The notes under the pieces are model-generated. The model was not told the origin of the DNA, searched no databases, and worked only from the letters and a program-made list of their open reading frames with translations. Positions 17,479 to 27,328 of a stretch of 64,000 nucleotides of DNA are shown here, piece after piece. A program made the translations under genes and the position numbers. Source of the stretch: UBA1422 sp963676385 (GTDB lineage Bacteria; Bacillota; Clostridia; Peptostreptococcales; Anaerovoracaceae); contig CAXXMM010000014.1 in the NCBI GenBank assembly GCA_963676385.2, positions 62,001-126,000 of the forward strand, given 5' to 3'. How positions within the stretch are numbered: the stretch's first letter is position 1; every line of letters begins with the position of its first letter.

Positions 17479-19541
17479 ATGCCAAGAAATTTTCCTCTCG
17501 AAAAAACTCGAAACATCGGTATCATGGCTCACATTGATGCCGGCAAAACTACGGTAACAGAACGAATTCTGTTTTATACCGGACGATCTCACAAACTGGG
17601 AGAAGTCCATGAAGGCGCAGCCACAATGGACTGGATGGAACAGGAGCAGGAACGTGGTATCACCATTACCTCAGCTGCTACCACCACTCAGTGGAAAGAC
17701 TATAGAATTAACATTATCGACACACCGGGACACGTGGACTTTACTGTTGAAGTAGAACGTTCTTTGCGTGTGCTGGACAGCGCAGTTGCGGTAATGTGCG
17801 CCAAAGGAGGCGTTGAACCTCAATCTGAAACTGTTTGGAGACAGGCTGAAAAATATGCGGTACCACGAATGATTTTTGTCAATAAAATGGATATCATGGG
17901 TGCAGACTTTTTCAGGGTCGTTCAAATGGTGAAAGACAGACTCAAAGCGAATGCCGTACCGGTTCAAATCCCCATTGGCAGTGAAGACAGCTTTATCGGA
18001 ATCATTGACCTGATTGAAATGAAGGCGGAAGTTTATACGGACAATCTGGGAAGAGAATTTGAAATCGTTGATATTCCAGAGAACCTGAAGGATCTTGCCA
18101 GCGAATGGCGGGACAAAATGATTGAATCTGTTTCAGAAGGTGACGAAGAGCTGTTGATGAAATACTTGGAAGGGGAAGAACCTACCAAGGAAGAAATCAG
18201 ATCCACAATTCGAAAGATGACCATTGCAGGAACCATGGTTCCGGTCACTTGCGGTTCGGCCTACAAAAACAAAGGTGTTCAGATGATGCTGGATGCAGTT
18301 GTTGCGTATCTGCCATCTCCATTGGATATCCATGCCATCAAAGGGGTGAACCCCAAAAATGGTGAGGACGTCTTAAGACCTGCTGACGACAAAGGCCCCT
18401 TTGCCGCCTTGGCTTTTAAAATCATGGCAGACCCCTTTGTAGGGAAATTGGCATTCTTCCGGGTGTACTCAGGAACCTTAAAATCCGGCTCCTATGTATA
18501 TAATTCCACCAAAGGAAAGAAGGAAAGAATCGGCAGAATTCTGCAGATGCATGCCAATAAGCGGGAGGATATAGAGGAAGTCTATTCCGGCGATATTGCC
18601 GCGGCGGTAGGACTCAAAGACACCACCACCGGGGATACCCTTTGCGACGAGAAGCACGAGGTTATTCTAGAATCCATGGACTTTCCGGATCCTGTCATCG
18701 AAATCGCCATCGAACCAAAAACCAAAGTAGGGCAAGAAAAAATGGGTATCGCATTGGCCAAATTGGCCGAGGAAGATCCCACCTTTAAAACCTTTACCAA
18801 TACGGACACAGGGCAGACCATTATTGCCGGCATGGGGGAACTCCATCTGGAAATTATTGTTGATCGACTTCTCCGGGAATTCAAGGTAGAGGCCAATGTA
18901 GGCAAGCCCCAGGTTTCTTACAAAGAAACCCTATCCAAGATGGCAGATGTGGACTACAAATATGCAAAACAGTCTGGTGGCCATGGCCAGTACGGACATG
19001 TGAAGATTCGTGTATACCCCAGAGAACCGGGTGCAGGATTCGAATTCAAAAATTCTATTATTGGTGGATCCGTTCCTAAAGAATATATCCCCAAAATCGA
19101 AGATGGGATTCGAGAAGCCCTGGAAACCGGTCCCATTGCCGGATATCAGGTTGTGGACGTAGGGTTGAGCTGTATGACGGTTCTTACCACGAAGTAGACT
19201 CTTCAGAAATGGCATTCAAAATTGCAGCTTCTATGGCCTTTCGTCAGGCGGCCAAGGAAGGAAAACCAAAACTGTTGGAACCTATTTTCAAAATTGAAGT
19301 GACGGTGCCTGAGGACTACATGGGCGACGTTATCGGCGACATCAGCGGACGAAGAGGGCGCATTGAAGGTTCGGATATGAGAATGGGGGCGGTGGCCATA
19401 CGTGGTCTTGTGCCTCTTTCAGAAATGTTTGGCTATGCCACTGACCTGAGATCCAAAACTCAGGGACGAGGCGTATACGTTATGCAATTTGATCATTTTG
19501 AAACGATGCCGGATAGCTTGATTGAAAAAATCAACAAATAG
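17479..19541 (+). pseudogene. fusA: Elongation factor G, frameshifted in this sequence
   Basis: Two frames join into a normal EF-G of about 687 residues. The first part (to a stop at 19197) has G1 AHIDAGKTT, G3 DTPGHVDF, G4 NKMD and domains II-IV; it reads IAGYQVVDV correctly and then shifts. The second part, from about 19165 in the other frame, reads VELYDGSYHEVDSSEMAFKI and the domain V remainder to 19541. Restoring one base at 19161-19164 (AGGG) makes the protein continuous. EF-G is essential for ribosomal translocation, so an intact gene is expected in the living cell. AAAGGAGG precedes the ATG; rpsG lies 36 bases upstream, tuf 42 bases downstream. Confidence 0.93.
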
Positions 19542-19583
19542 TCAACTATTATTAATAATCCATTGAATCGGAGGTTATATATT

Positions 19584-20777
19584 ATGGCAAAGCAAAAATT
19601 CGAAAGAAATAAGCCGCACATCAACATCGGGACCATCGGTCACGTAGACCATGGGAAGACCACATTGACAGCGGCCATCACCAAGACCCTCCACGACAAA
19701 TATGGTCTTGGAAGCTCGGTAGCATTTGACGAAATCGACAAAGCACCGGAAGAAAGAGAAAGAGGAATCACCATCGCAACGGCTCACGTTGAGTATGAGA
19801 CCCCCAATAGACATTACGCCCACGTAGACTGTCCGGGACATGCTGACTATGTCAAGAACATGATTACCGGCGCAGCCCAGATGGACGGCGCAATCCTGGT
19901 TGTAGCGGCCACAGATGGTCCGATGCCCCAGACCAGAGAGCATATTCTTCTGGCAGGTCAAGTAGGCGTACCCTACATCATCGTATTTTTGAACAAATGC
20001 GACATGGTAGACGACGAAGAACTGCTTGAACTGGTAGAGATGGAAATCAGAGAACTGTTAGACCAATACGATTTTCCGGGAGACGACACCCCCATCATCA
20101 GAGGCTCTGCACTGAAGGCATTGGAAGACACATCCGGTCCATGGGCAGACAAAATCATCGAGCTGATGGATGCGGTTGACAGCTACATTCCGGAACCTGC
20201 AAGAGATGACGACAAACCCTTCAGCATGCCTGTAGAAGACGTTTTCTCCATTACAGGAAGAGGAACCGTAGCAACAGGAAGAGTAGAAAAGGGAACCTTG
20301 AAGGTCGGCGAAGAAGTAGAAATCGTTGGAATGACGGAAGAGAAGAGAAAGGTAGTTGTAACTGGCATCGAAATGTTCAGAAAGCTGCTGGATTTTGCTC
20401 AGACAGGAGACAATGTAGGACTACTGCTGCGAGGCGTGCAGAGAAATGAAATCGAAAGAGGACAAGTTCTGGCAAAGCCGGGCTCCATTCATCCCCATAC
20501 CAAGTTCAAAGGACAAGTATACGTCCTGAAGAAGGAAGAAGGAGGAAGACATACACCGTTCTTTAATGGTTATAGACCCCAGTTCTACTTCCGAACAACG
20601 GACGTAACAGGAGATTTGAAACTACCTGAAGGTGTAGAAATGTGTATGCCTGGAGACAACATCGTTATGGAAATCGATTTGATTACACCGATAGCCATTG
20701 AAACGGGACTGAGATTTGCTATCCGAGAAGGTGGCAGAACGGTTGGATCCGGAGTTGTAACGGAAATCATCGAATAA
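19584..20777 (+). CDS. tuf: Elongation factor Tu
   Basis: 397 residues. G1 GHVDHGKTT (18-26), switch I with RGITIATAHVEYET, G3 DCPGHADY, G4 NKCD and G5 GSALKAL are all intact, followed by domains 2 and 3 ending GSGVVTEIIE. EF-Tu delivers aminoacyl-tRNA to the ribosome. The start at 19584 follows CGGAGG by 9 bases; an ATG 21 bases earlier overlaps that site. Last gene of the str operon; a hairpin follows. The S10 operon, often next in Bacillota, is not here. Confidence 0.98.
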   Translation: MAKQKFERNKPHINIGTIGHVDHGKTTLTAAITKTLHDKYGLGSSVAFDEIDKAPEERERGITIATAHVEYETPNRHYAHVDCPGHADYVKNMITGAAQMDGAILVVAATDGPMPQTREHILLAGQVGVPYIIVFLNKCDMVDDEELLELVEMEIRELLDQYDFPGDDTPIIRGSALKALEDTSGPWADKIIELMDAVDSYIPEPARDDDKPFSMPVEDVFSITGRGTVATGRVEKGTLKVGEEVEIVGMTEEKRKVVVTGIEMFRKLLDFAQTGDNVGLLLRGVQRNEIERGQVLAKPGSIHPHTKFKGQVYVLKKEEGGRHTPFFNGYRPQFYFRTTDVTGDLKLPEGVEMCMPGDNIVMEIDLITPIAIETGLRFAIREGGRTVGSGVVTEIIE

Positions 20778-20823
20778 TTCGAGAAACTAAGTGGCCCAAA
20801 GCCATGAAACAAGACAAGGAAGA

Positions 20824-20856
20824 AGGCAGTGTTCCCCATGGGAATACTGCCTCTTT
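20824..20856 (+). terminator. Intrinsic terminator after tuf
   Basis: 13-bp stem (20824-20836 with 20840-20852, one G-U pair) and a 3-base loop, ending in GCCT and followed by CTTTAAAT. The T-run is short, so termination may be incomplete. Confidence 0.7.
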
Positions 20857-20957
20857 AAATGTCAACCCAAGGGAATAAGTGTAAAAGAAAGGTGAAAAAT
20901 CACTTTTTATATTGCATGAAATATGATAAAATTTCCTCGTTGTAAAAAAGGAGCATT

Positions 20958-22202
20958 ATGAAAAAAGTAAAGTTTAGAAAACGGTTTTATGCAATTATTG
21001 GTTGCCTTGTAGCCCTGATTATCATAGGTGGCTTCATATTGATTAAGCTGGTTGGGGATGGTAAAGCGCCCTTTATTGAAGCAAAGTCAGATCCAGTTAA
21101 AATTACCATTACCTGTGCTGGCGATATTGTTCTGCATGACCCTAATATTAGTGCAGCCTATGACAGCGAGACGGATACCTATAATTTTGACAACAACTTT
21201 ACATATATCATGCCTTATATTAAAAAAGCAGATTTGGCAATGTGCACCATTGAAACCACTTTCTCAGGGAAGCCCTATACAGGCTATCCTGCATTTAGAG
21301 GGCCGGATGCGCTGGCAACATCCCTAAAAACCGCAGGATTTGATATGGTGATGACCAGTAGTAACCATGCATATGATTCAGGTACTAATGGAATTAAGAG
21401 AACGGTCAAAGTTCTTCGAAAAAACGATTTAATTCCAGCGGGAACAAGGCTGACACAAGAGGAACCCAAGTACGCCATGACGGAAGTAAAAGGGGTTAAG
21501 ATTGCCATGATTGCATATACCTACGAAACGGGATCGGCGAATGATGACACCACCTATTTAAATGCAAATCCCCTTACCGATGAAGCGGCATCTTTGGTCA
21601 ATTCTTTTAACTATGGGAAAATGGATGAGGATGTTGCAGAAATGAAAAGTATAGCCGATGATGCCCGTGACGCTGGGGCAGAAATCATATTGGTCTATTT
21701 TCATTGGGGAGAAGAGTACCACCTAACACCCAATCAATATCAGAAGACATTGGCGAAGAAAGTGGCAGAAGAAGTAGATGCGGATATTATCTTTGCTTCT
21801 CATCCCCATGTCCCACAGCCCATGAACGTTATCACAGTTGAGAAAGAATCAAATGATGGATCGGTCACCGAGAAAAAGGTTCCAGTCTTTTATGCCTTAG
21901 GGAATTTTCTATCCAACCAGAGAAGAGAACTTATCCCATCCGGCGGAAGATATGTGGAGGAAGGATATCTTGCGCAGACTTCCATCACATTCGATGTAGA
22001 CAAAAAGAAAATAAAATCCATTGATTGGACCACAGTGCCATACTGGGTAGATAAATATACTTATAAAGGGAAAATAAATTATGCCATTGTCCCTTTGGAT
22101 AGTGAATATAAATCGAACAAAGCCTTGGCTCAGTCTGGGCACCTGTCCTTGGCCACCCAAGCCAAAAAGGACATACAGGGGATTTTAGATACGGATAAAT
22201 AA
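20958..22202 (+). CDS. CapA-family (poly-gamma-glutamate synthesis-like) metallophosphatase-fold protein
   Basis: 414 residues with an N-terminal membrane anchor (residues about 11-32: FYAIIGCLVALIIIGGFILI) and an extracellular PGA_cap domain. Metal-site motifs of the calcineurin-like fold are visible: CAGDIVLHDPNI near 53, SSNHAYDSG near 134, FHWGEE near 248 and ASHPHVPQP near 278. CapA is one of the membrane proteins of poly-gamma-glutamate capsule synthesis, but no capB or capC is nearby, so that role is not supported here; many such orphans have no known substrate. AAAGGAG precedes the ATG. It is a single-gene unit between terminators at 20824 and 22218. Confidence 0.85.
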   Translation: MKKVKFRKRFYAIIGCLVALIIIGGFILIKLVGDGKAPFIEAKSDPVKITITCAGDIVLHDPNISAAYDSETDTYNFDNNFTYIMPYIKKADLAMCTIETTFSGKPYTGYPAFRGPDALATSLKTAGFDMVMTSSNHAYDSGTNGIKRTVKVLRKNDLIPAGTRLTQEEPKYAMTEVKGVKIAMIAYTYETGSANDDTTYLNANPLTDEAASLVNSFNYGKMDEDVAEMKSIADDARDAGAEIILVYFHWGEEYHLTPNQYQKTLAKKVAEEVDADIIFASHPHVPQPMNVITVEKESNDGSVTEKKVPVFYALGNFLSNQRRELIPSGGRYVEEGYLAQTSITFDVDKKKIKSIDWTTVPYWVDKYTYKGKINYAIVPLDSEYKSNKALAQSGHLSLATQAKKDIQGILDTDK

Positions 22203-22217
22203 GAAGAACACAACACA

Positions 22218-22253
22218 ATGCCCACCGTTTTATTCAATGGTGGGCATTTTTTT
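22218..22253 (+). terminator. Intrinsic terminator after the capA-like gene
   Basis: A 12-bp stem (22218-22229 with 22236-22247, one G-U pair) and T7 at 22247-22253. The classical structure isolates the capA-like gene from yraN. Confidence 0.9.
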
Positions 22254-22292
22254 ACCAGAAAAGAAATAAATGTAATTTATGGAAAAATATGG

Positions 22293-22321
22293 TTGACGAT
22301 TTATTATGGAGTAGATATAAT
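22293..22321 (+). promoter_or_regulatory. Predicted promoter of the yraN-comM-dprA operon
   Basis: TTGACG (22293-22298) and a perfect TATAAT (22316-22321) with a 17-base spacer, 39 bases before the yraN start. Its position also excludes a longer yraN reading that would begin at 22289. Confidence 0.8.
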
Positions 22322-22360
22322 AAGGAAAAGTTAAAGTCGGGGGAGATAAGGGGGAACCCA

Positions 22361-22735
22361 ATGAATGATAATCACACCAGTAGAGTTCAATCCAAGAGCC
22401 ACCACAAAGGTGGAAATGTATGCAAAGGTCAATATGGAGAGGAACTTGCGGCGATATTTCTGCGGGAGCAGGGATACCAAATTGTATTTCGAAATTTTTA
22501 CTCTAGATATGGGGAATTAGATATTGTTGCAAAAAAGAATCATTTGCTTTCTTTTGTAGAAGTTAAAACCCGGACCGGGGAAAGCTATGGCACGCCGGCC
22601 GAGGCAATTACTGCAAAGAAACGTCTGCATATGACCTATGCCGCCGATTTTTTTATCCAGAGATTTGGACTGCATCAAATGGATTTTCGTTTTGATGTCA
22701 TTGAGGTTTCCTTAAACCATCTTGAGAATGTGTGA
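22361..22735 (+). CDS. yraN: YraN/UPF0102 family nuclease-like protein
   Basis: 124 residues. The PD-(D/E)XK-like core of this family is visible: GQYGEELAAIFLREQGY, NFYSRYGELDIVAKK and FVEVKTRTGESYG, with the acidic and Lys residues of the putative active site. Function is not settled; the family resembles Holliday-junction resolvases and is almost always beside comM and dprA, as here. Start at 22361 has AAGGGGGA upstream and lies downstream of the predicted transcription start. The N-terminal 25 residues are polar and not conserved. comM begins 8 bases after the stop. Confidence 0.9.
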   Translation: MNDNHTSRVQSKSHHKGGNVCKGQYGEELAAIFLREQGYQIVFRNFYSRYGELDIVAKKNHLLSFVEVKTRTGESYGTPAEAITAKKRLHMTYAADFFIQRFGLHQMDFRFDVIEVSLNHLENV

Positions 22736-22743
22736 GGTGACCG

Positions 22744-24306
22744 ATGTTATCAAATATTTGTACCGCTACATTATCGGGGCTTAATGGGGCAATGATACAG
22801 GTTGAAACGGACATAACCAGGGGACTACCGGCCTGCAATCTAGTGGGCCTTCCCGATACGACCATTCGGGAATCTCTTGAAAGAATTCGCTCTGCGATTA
22901 TGAATTCCGGCTATGAATATCCTGCAAAGAGAATGACAATCAATTTGGCTCCGGCAGGAACACGAAAAGATGGTAGTCATTTTGATTTACCCATCGCCAT
23001 GGGGGTTCTTGCGGCAACAGGACAAGCCGAAATAAAAGATTGTCATCAATGGGCTTTCCTGGGTGAGCTTTCTCTTGATGGTAAGTTGAATCCGGTGAAA
23101 GGGGTTTTGCCTTTAATTCTGTGCCTCAAAACAAGTGGTATTTGCCATGTGGTTTTGCCAGAATCAAATTTGCAGGAAGCTGCATTGGTAGAGGATGTTT
23201 TTCTGTATCCGGCCAAAAATCTGCAAGAAGCAGTTGATTGGATAAAGGGATTTCAGGTGGCCCCAACGCACATCAGAACGATTAAGCCAAATAGGAGCCG
23301 GGACAAAAAACTTCCGGATTTCAACGAGGTGGCTGGTCATGAAAATGTAAAAAGGGCGTTGGCTATTGCCGCAGCAGGAGGTCATGGCGTACTAATGGTT
23401 GGCCCGCCAGGATCCGGAAAGACCATGTTGGCCAGTCGGTTGCCCTCCATATTACCCCCAATGTCTTATGAAGAACAAATAGCGGTTACTCAAATATATA
23501 GCGTGGCAGGGTTACTGGAAGAGCGTATGCCTATGGTAATGTCGCGACCCTTCCGAAGTCCCCATCATACCATTACCCGTCCTGCCCTAATGGGTGGGGG
23601 AATCAAACCCGGTCCGGGAGAATTGTCTTTGGCACATTTTGGCGTATTATTTTTAGATGAAGTTGTGCATTTTGATAGTGGAACCTTGGAAGCATTGCGT
23701 CAACCTTTGGAGGAAGGAAAAGTTACCATCACAAGACGTGGAGGGAATATTACATTTCCCAGCAAGGTCATTTTAATTGCGGCATGTAACCCTTGTAAAT
23801 GCGGGTATGCGGGAGACGAAATTCATCAATGCACTTGCACAGATGGGCAGATTACTCAATATCAATCAAAACTATCTGGTCCGATTATAGATCGCATTGA
23901 TATCCATGTAAAAGTAGATAGGATTCCCTGGAAGGAACTTGACAGATCCACACAAGGTGCTTCATCTGAGGATTTGCGACAAATGGTTATTGGGGCACGT
24001 AAGCGGCAACTAAACAGATACAAGGGGACGGATATTTTTTTTAATGGGCAACTTACCCATGCCATGGGAAAAACATATTGTCCTTTGGGGGCAGATCAGA
24101 GTGCACTTATGAAACAAGCCTATGAAACCTTCCCGCTAAACATGCGTACCTATGATAAAATACTTCGCATGGCAAGGACAATAGCCGACATTGAAGATTG
24201 TGACGAAATTGAAACAATCCATTTAGCCGAAGCTATACAATATCGAGAATTTATGGCACCGGCACGCCATCAAAGGTGGATGGGTTCCAAGGAGAAATCC
24301 AAATGA
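22744..24306 (+). CDS. comM: ComM/YifB family AAA+ Mg-chelatase-like helicase
   Basis: 520 residues. N-terminal Lon-protease-like S5 fold (SGLNGAMIQVETDITRGLP, VGLPDTTIRESLERIRSA) and a central AAA+ domain with Walker A GPPGSGKTM near 220, Walker B LFLDEV, the HHTITRPALMGGG segment and a CNPCKCG zinc-like cluster, then the C-terminal Mg_chelatase_C region. ComM helps branch migration during natural transformation in Gram-negative species; in clostridia the role is inferred from homology and from the adjacent dprA. The last 4 bases (ATGA) overlap the dprA start, so the two are probably translationally coupled. Confidence 0.94.
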   Translation: MLSNICTATLSGLNGAMIQVETDITRGLPACNLVGLPDTTIRESLERIRSAIMNSGYEYPAKRMTINLAPAGTRKDGSHFDLPIAMGVLAATGQAEIKDCHQWAFLGELSLDGKLNPVKGVLPLILCLKTSGICHVVLPESNLQEAALVEDVFLYPAKNLQEAVDWIKGFQVAPTHIRTIKPNRSRDKKLPDFNEVAGHENVKRALAIAAAGGHGVLMVGPPGSGKTMLASRLPSILPPMSYEEQIAVTQIYSVAGLLEERMPMVMSRPFRSPHHTITRPALMGGGIKPGPGELSLAHFGVLFLDEVVHFDSGTLEALRQPLEEGKVTITRRGGNITFPSKVILIAACNPCKCGYAGDEIHQCTCTDGQITQYQSKLSGPIIDRIDIHVKVDRIPWKELDRSTQGASSEDLRQMVIGARKRQLNRYKGTDIFFNGQLTHAMGKTYCPLGADQSALMKQAYETFPLNMRTYDKILRMARTIADIEDCDEIETIHLAEAIQYREFMAPARHQRWMGSKEKSK

Positions 24307-25157
24307 ATTATGGGGTTGTAAATTTAGGAGATATTGAATACCCAATGTTGTTACCATTGATTGCGGACCCTCCTCAAAAGCTGTATTATGCGGGGGATTT
24401 GACGTTGGCATCAAAAAGATGTGTGTCAATCGTTGGCTCAAGGAAGACCACGGATTATGGAAAATGGGCGGCATTTTCTTTAGGGGAGCGACTTGCTCAA
24501 CATGGCCTAGTGGTCGTCAGCGGATTGGCGGCAGGTATCGACACTTGCGGGCATGGTGGCGCATTGAAGTGCAATGGAAAAACCATTGCCGTGTTGGGAT
24601 GCGGCATTGATCTGTGTTATCCGGCATCTAACAAAAAACTAAAAGAAGAAATCATGAAATACGGATTGGTTTTATCCGAATATCCTCCAGGATATCCTGC
24701 CGCACCTTATACCTTTCCCCGTCGAAATCGAATCATCAGCGGATTATCCGAAGTCACAGTGGTAGCCTGCGCCGGACTGCACAGTGGAGCCCTTATTACT
24801 GCAGAATTGGCCATGGAACAAGGAAGAACCGTCTATGCACTTCCCGGCAACATTAATAATATTCACCACTTGGGCTCAAACAAACTTCTCAAGGATGGAG
24901 CAACGCCATTAGTGGTGTTGGATGATTTGTTGGAAGAAATGGGAATTATGCCCATTGAGAGAGAAAAACAGTTTAACAGCCTTTCTGCTGATGAAAAAGC
25001 ATTGGTCGCCAACTTATCCAGAATGGGAGAATCTACCGTAGATCAATTGTGCAAAAGCCTTGGAAAACAGCCATCCCACATAAACGGTTTGTTGACTGTT
25101 TTAGAGATGAAAGGAATACTTCATACTTCCATGGGTAAAATATTTGTTGCAAAGTAA
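24303..25157 (+). CDS. dprA: DNA-processing protein DprA, short form
   Basis: 284 residues. The Rossmann-like DprA core has VGSRKTTDYGKW, VSGLAAGIDTCGHGGAL, VLGCGIDLCYPASNKKL, FPRRNRIISGLS and the ALPGNI loop; a C-terminal winged helix (ALVANLSRMGESTVDQL onward, about 226-284) is present. DprA loads RecA onto incoming single-stranded DNA. The N-terminal SAM domain of longer DprA proteins is absent: the gene starts within the comM stop, with AAGGAG 10 bases upstream, and the core begins near residue 35. Since comM is intact up to the overlap, this looks natural, not a truncation by error. Confidence 0.93.
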   Translation: MNYGVVNLGDIEYPMLLPLIADPPQKLYYAGDLTLASKRCVSIVGSRKTTDYGKWAAFSLGERLAQHGLVVVSGLAAGIDTCGHGGALKCNGKTIAVLGCGIDLCYPASNKKLKEEIMKYGLVLSEYPPGYPAAPYTFPRRNRIISGLSEVTVVACAGLHSGALITAELAMEQGRTVYALPGNINNIHHLGSNKLLKDGATPLVVLDDLLEEMGIMPIEREKQFNSLSADEKALVANLSRMGESTVDQLCKSLGKQPSHINGLLTVLEMKGILHTSMGKIFVAK

Positions 25158-25215
25158 AAAGAATATACATATAATCATTTCCTGTAAGGTTAGCAGAAAA
25201 CCATTGGAGGGTACT

Positions 25216-27270
25216 GTGGCAACAACAAAACAACATTTGGTTATTGTGGAATCGCCGTCAAAAGCGAAAACCATTGGTAAATTCCTTGGAAGCAAGTATA
25301 AAGTAATCGCTTCTGTAGGACACGTAAGGGACTTGCCTAAAAGTAAGTTGGGCATACACATAGAAAACGATTTTGAACCGGAATATATTTCAATTCGCGG
25401 CAAAGGCGATTTGATTAAAGAACTTAAGAAACAAGCCAAAAGCGCGGATAAGATTTTTCTTGCTACTGACCCTGACAGAGAAGGAGAGGCAATTTCATGG
25501 CATCTTCAGTATCTTCTCGGCCTAGACACAGGGGCGGCAAGCCGGATTGTTTTCAATGAAATCACCAAAGAAGCGGTACTGGCGGCAGTGAAAAATCCAA
25601 GGCCGGTAGATACAAAGCTTGTCGATGCACAACAAGCACGGAGAGTATTGGACAGACTAGTAGGATACTCTATCAGTCCTTTGCTTTGGCGTAAAATTCG
25701 TAGGGGTCTGAGTGCCGGACGTGTGCAATCTGCCGCACTAAAAATAATTTGTGACAGAGAAAATTTGATTCGGGCATTTATTCCGGAGGAATATTGGAAT
25801 ATTTTAGCCTTTTTTCACAAGGAAAAACCCTTCTCGGCAAAATTGGCACTTTACAACGGCGAAAAGATTGGGGTCACCAATGGTGAGGATGCCCAAAAGA
25901 TTTTAGATCAATTAAAGAAAGGAACATTCCAAGTTGAAACAGTGGAGGCAAAGGAGAGAAACCGAAATGCCTATGCGCCTTTTACCACCAGCAGCCTTCA
26001 ACAAGATGCCTCAAACAAACTAAATTTCTCAACAAAAAAGACAATGCAAATTGCACAACAATTATACGAAGGTGTTGAAATAAAAGGAAAAGGGACAGTC
26101 GGTTTGGTGTCATACATTCGAACTGATTCTGTTCGAATTTCCGAAGAGGCCAAGGCTGCTGCGAAGGCATATATTGCTGCTGTCTTTGGTGAAAATTATG
26201 TAGGTAATAATTTTTTCAGCAACAAGAAGAAAGAAGTCCAAGATGCCCATGAAGCAATTCGGCCAAGTTATGTGGAATTGGCGCCGGACCAAATAAAGAA
26301 TTCTTTAAGCAAAGACCAATATAATTTGTACAAGTTGATTTGGAATCGATTTTTAGCAAGTCAAATGAAACCGGCGGTTTATATGGGTATGTCTGTGGGT
26401 ATTAAGAATCAGGATTACCTATTTAAAGCCACTGGATCCAAGTTACTGTTTGATGGGTTTTTGAAAGTGTATTCACCTGGTAAGGATGACGATGACAAAG
26501 AACTGCCATTATTAACCCCAGGAGAGGTTTTGACGCCGGACGAAGTCAAAGGAGAACAAAACTTTACCCAGCCACCTCTTCGTTTTACTGAAGCGAGTTT
26601 GGTCAAAGAACTGGAAGAAGACAATATTGGCCGCCCCAGCACCTATGCTCCGATTATCGGCACTTTGGTTGAACGTAAGTATATCGGAAAAGAGAAAAAA
26701 TTTCTTATTCCCACAGATTTGGGATTTTTAGTCAACCAAATGATGATTGAATACTTTCCCGAAATTGTTGATGTTGGATTTACCGCTGATATTGAAGACA
26801 AATTGGATTTGATTGAAGTTGAGAATCTCAATTGGAAATCTATTATTCGGGATTTCTATGTTAGTTTTAAGAAGGACTTGGATTTTGCCGATGAAAAGAT
26901 AGAAAAAGTTGAACTGGAAGAACGGATTAGCGATGAAGTTTGTGAACTGTGTGGAAAGCCCATGGCTTATCGACATGGAAGATTTGGAGAATTTCTTGCT
27001 TGCACCGGATATCCGGAGTGTAAAAACACCAAAGTAATTGTGAATTCCATTGGGGTTTCTTGCCCACAGTGTGGGAAGGAAATCATTCAACGGAAAAGCA
27101 AAAAAGGAAGGCTCTTCTATGGATGTAGTGGTTATCCAAGTTGTAATCAGTTATACTGGAATAAACCAACCAATAAAGAATGTCCCAAATGTGGAGCCCG
27201 CTTGGTAGAAAAAAAGATGAAGAACAGCGAATTAGCTTGTTCAAACAGTGAATGTGATTACAAAGAGTAA
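25216..27270 (+). CDS. topA: DNA topoisomerase I (GTG start)
   Basis: 684 residues. TOPRIM domain (VIVESPSKAKTIGKFLG at 9-25; DPDREGEAISWH), SAGRVQSAAL, the active-site Tyr in VSYIRTDSVRIS near 300, and NIGRPSTYAPII are typical. Three C-terminal zinc ribbons follow (CELCGKP...CTGYPEC, CPQCGKE...CSGYPSC, CPKCGAR...CSNSEC). The enzyme relaxes negative supercoils. GTG at 25216 with TTGGAGGGTACT before it is chosen because ATTKQHLVIVESP is the canonical N terminus; an upstream in-frame ATG at 25144 lies inside dprA. The dprA-topA order is standard for Bacillota. Confidence 0.96.
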   Translation: MATTKQHLVIVESPSKAKTIGKFLGSKYKVIASVGHVRDLPKSKLGIHIENDFEPEYISIRGKGDLIKELKKQAKSADKIFLATDPDREGEAISWHLQYLLGLDTGAASRIVFNEITKEAVLAAVKNPRPVDTKLVDAQQARRVLDRLVGYSISPLLWRKIRRGLSAGRVQSAALKIICDRENLIRAFIPEEYWNILAFFHKEKPFSAKLALYNGEKIGVTNGEDAQKILDQLKKGTFQVETVEAKERNRNAYAPFTTSSLQQDASNKLNFSTKKTMQIAQQLYEGVEIKGKGTVGLVSYIRTDSVRISEEAKAAAKAYIAAVFGENYVGNNFFSNKKKEVQDAHEAIRPSYVELAPDQIKNSLSKDQYNLYKLIWNRFLASQMKPAVYMGMSVGIKNQDYLFKATGSKLLFDGFLKVYSPGKDDDDKELPLLTPGEVLTPDEVKGEQNFTQPPLRFTEASLVKELEEDNIGRPSTYAPIIGTLVERKYIGKEKKFLIPTDLGFLVNQMMIEYFPEIVDVGFTADIEDKLDLIEVENLNWKSIIRDFYVSFKKDLDFADEKIEKVELEERISDEVCELCGKPMAYRHGRFGEFLACTGYPECKNTKVIVNSIGVSCPQCGKEIIQRKSKKGRLFYGCSGYPSCNQLYWNKPTNKECPKCGARLVEKKMKNSELACSNSECDYKE

Positions 27271-27328
27271 TAGACAATATATGTGGAGTGGATATTGGCC
27301 ACTTCAAAAAAACAATGGAGGTAATGAA

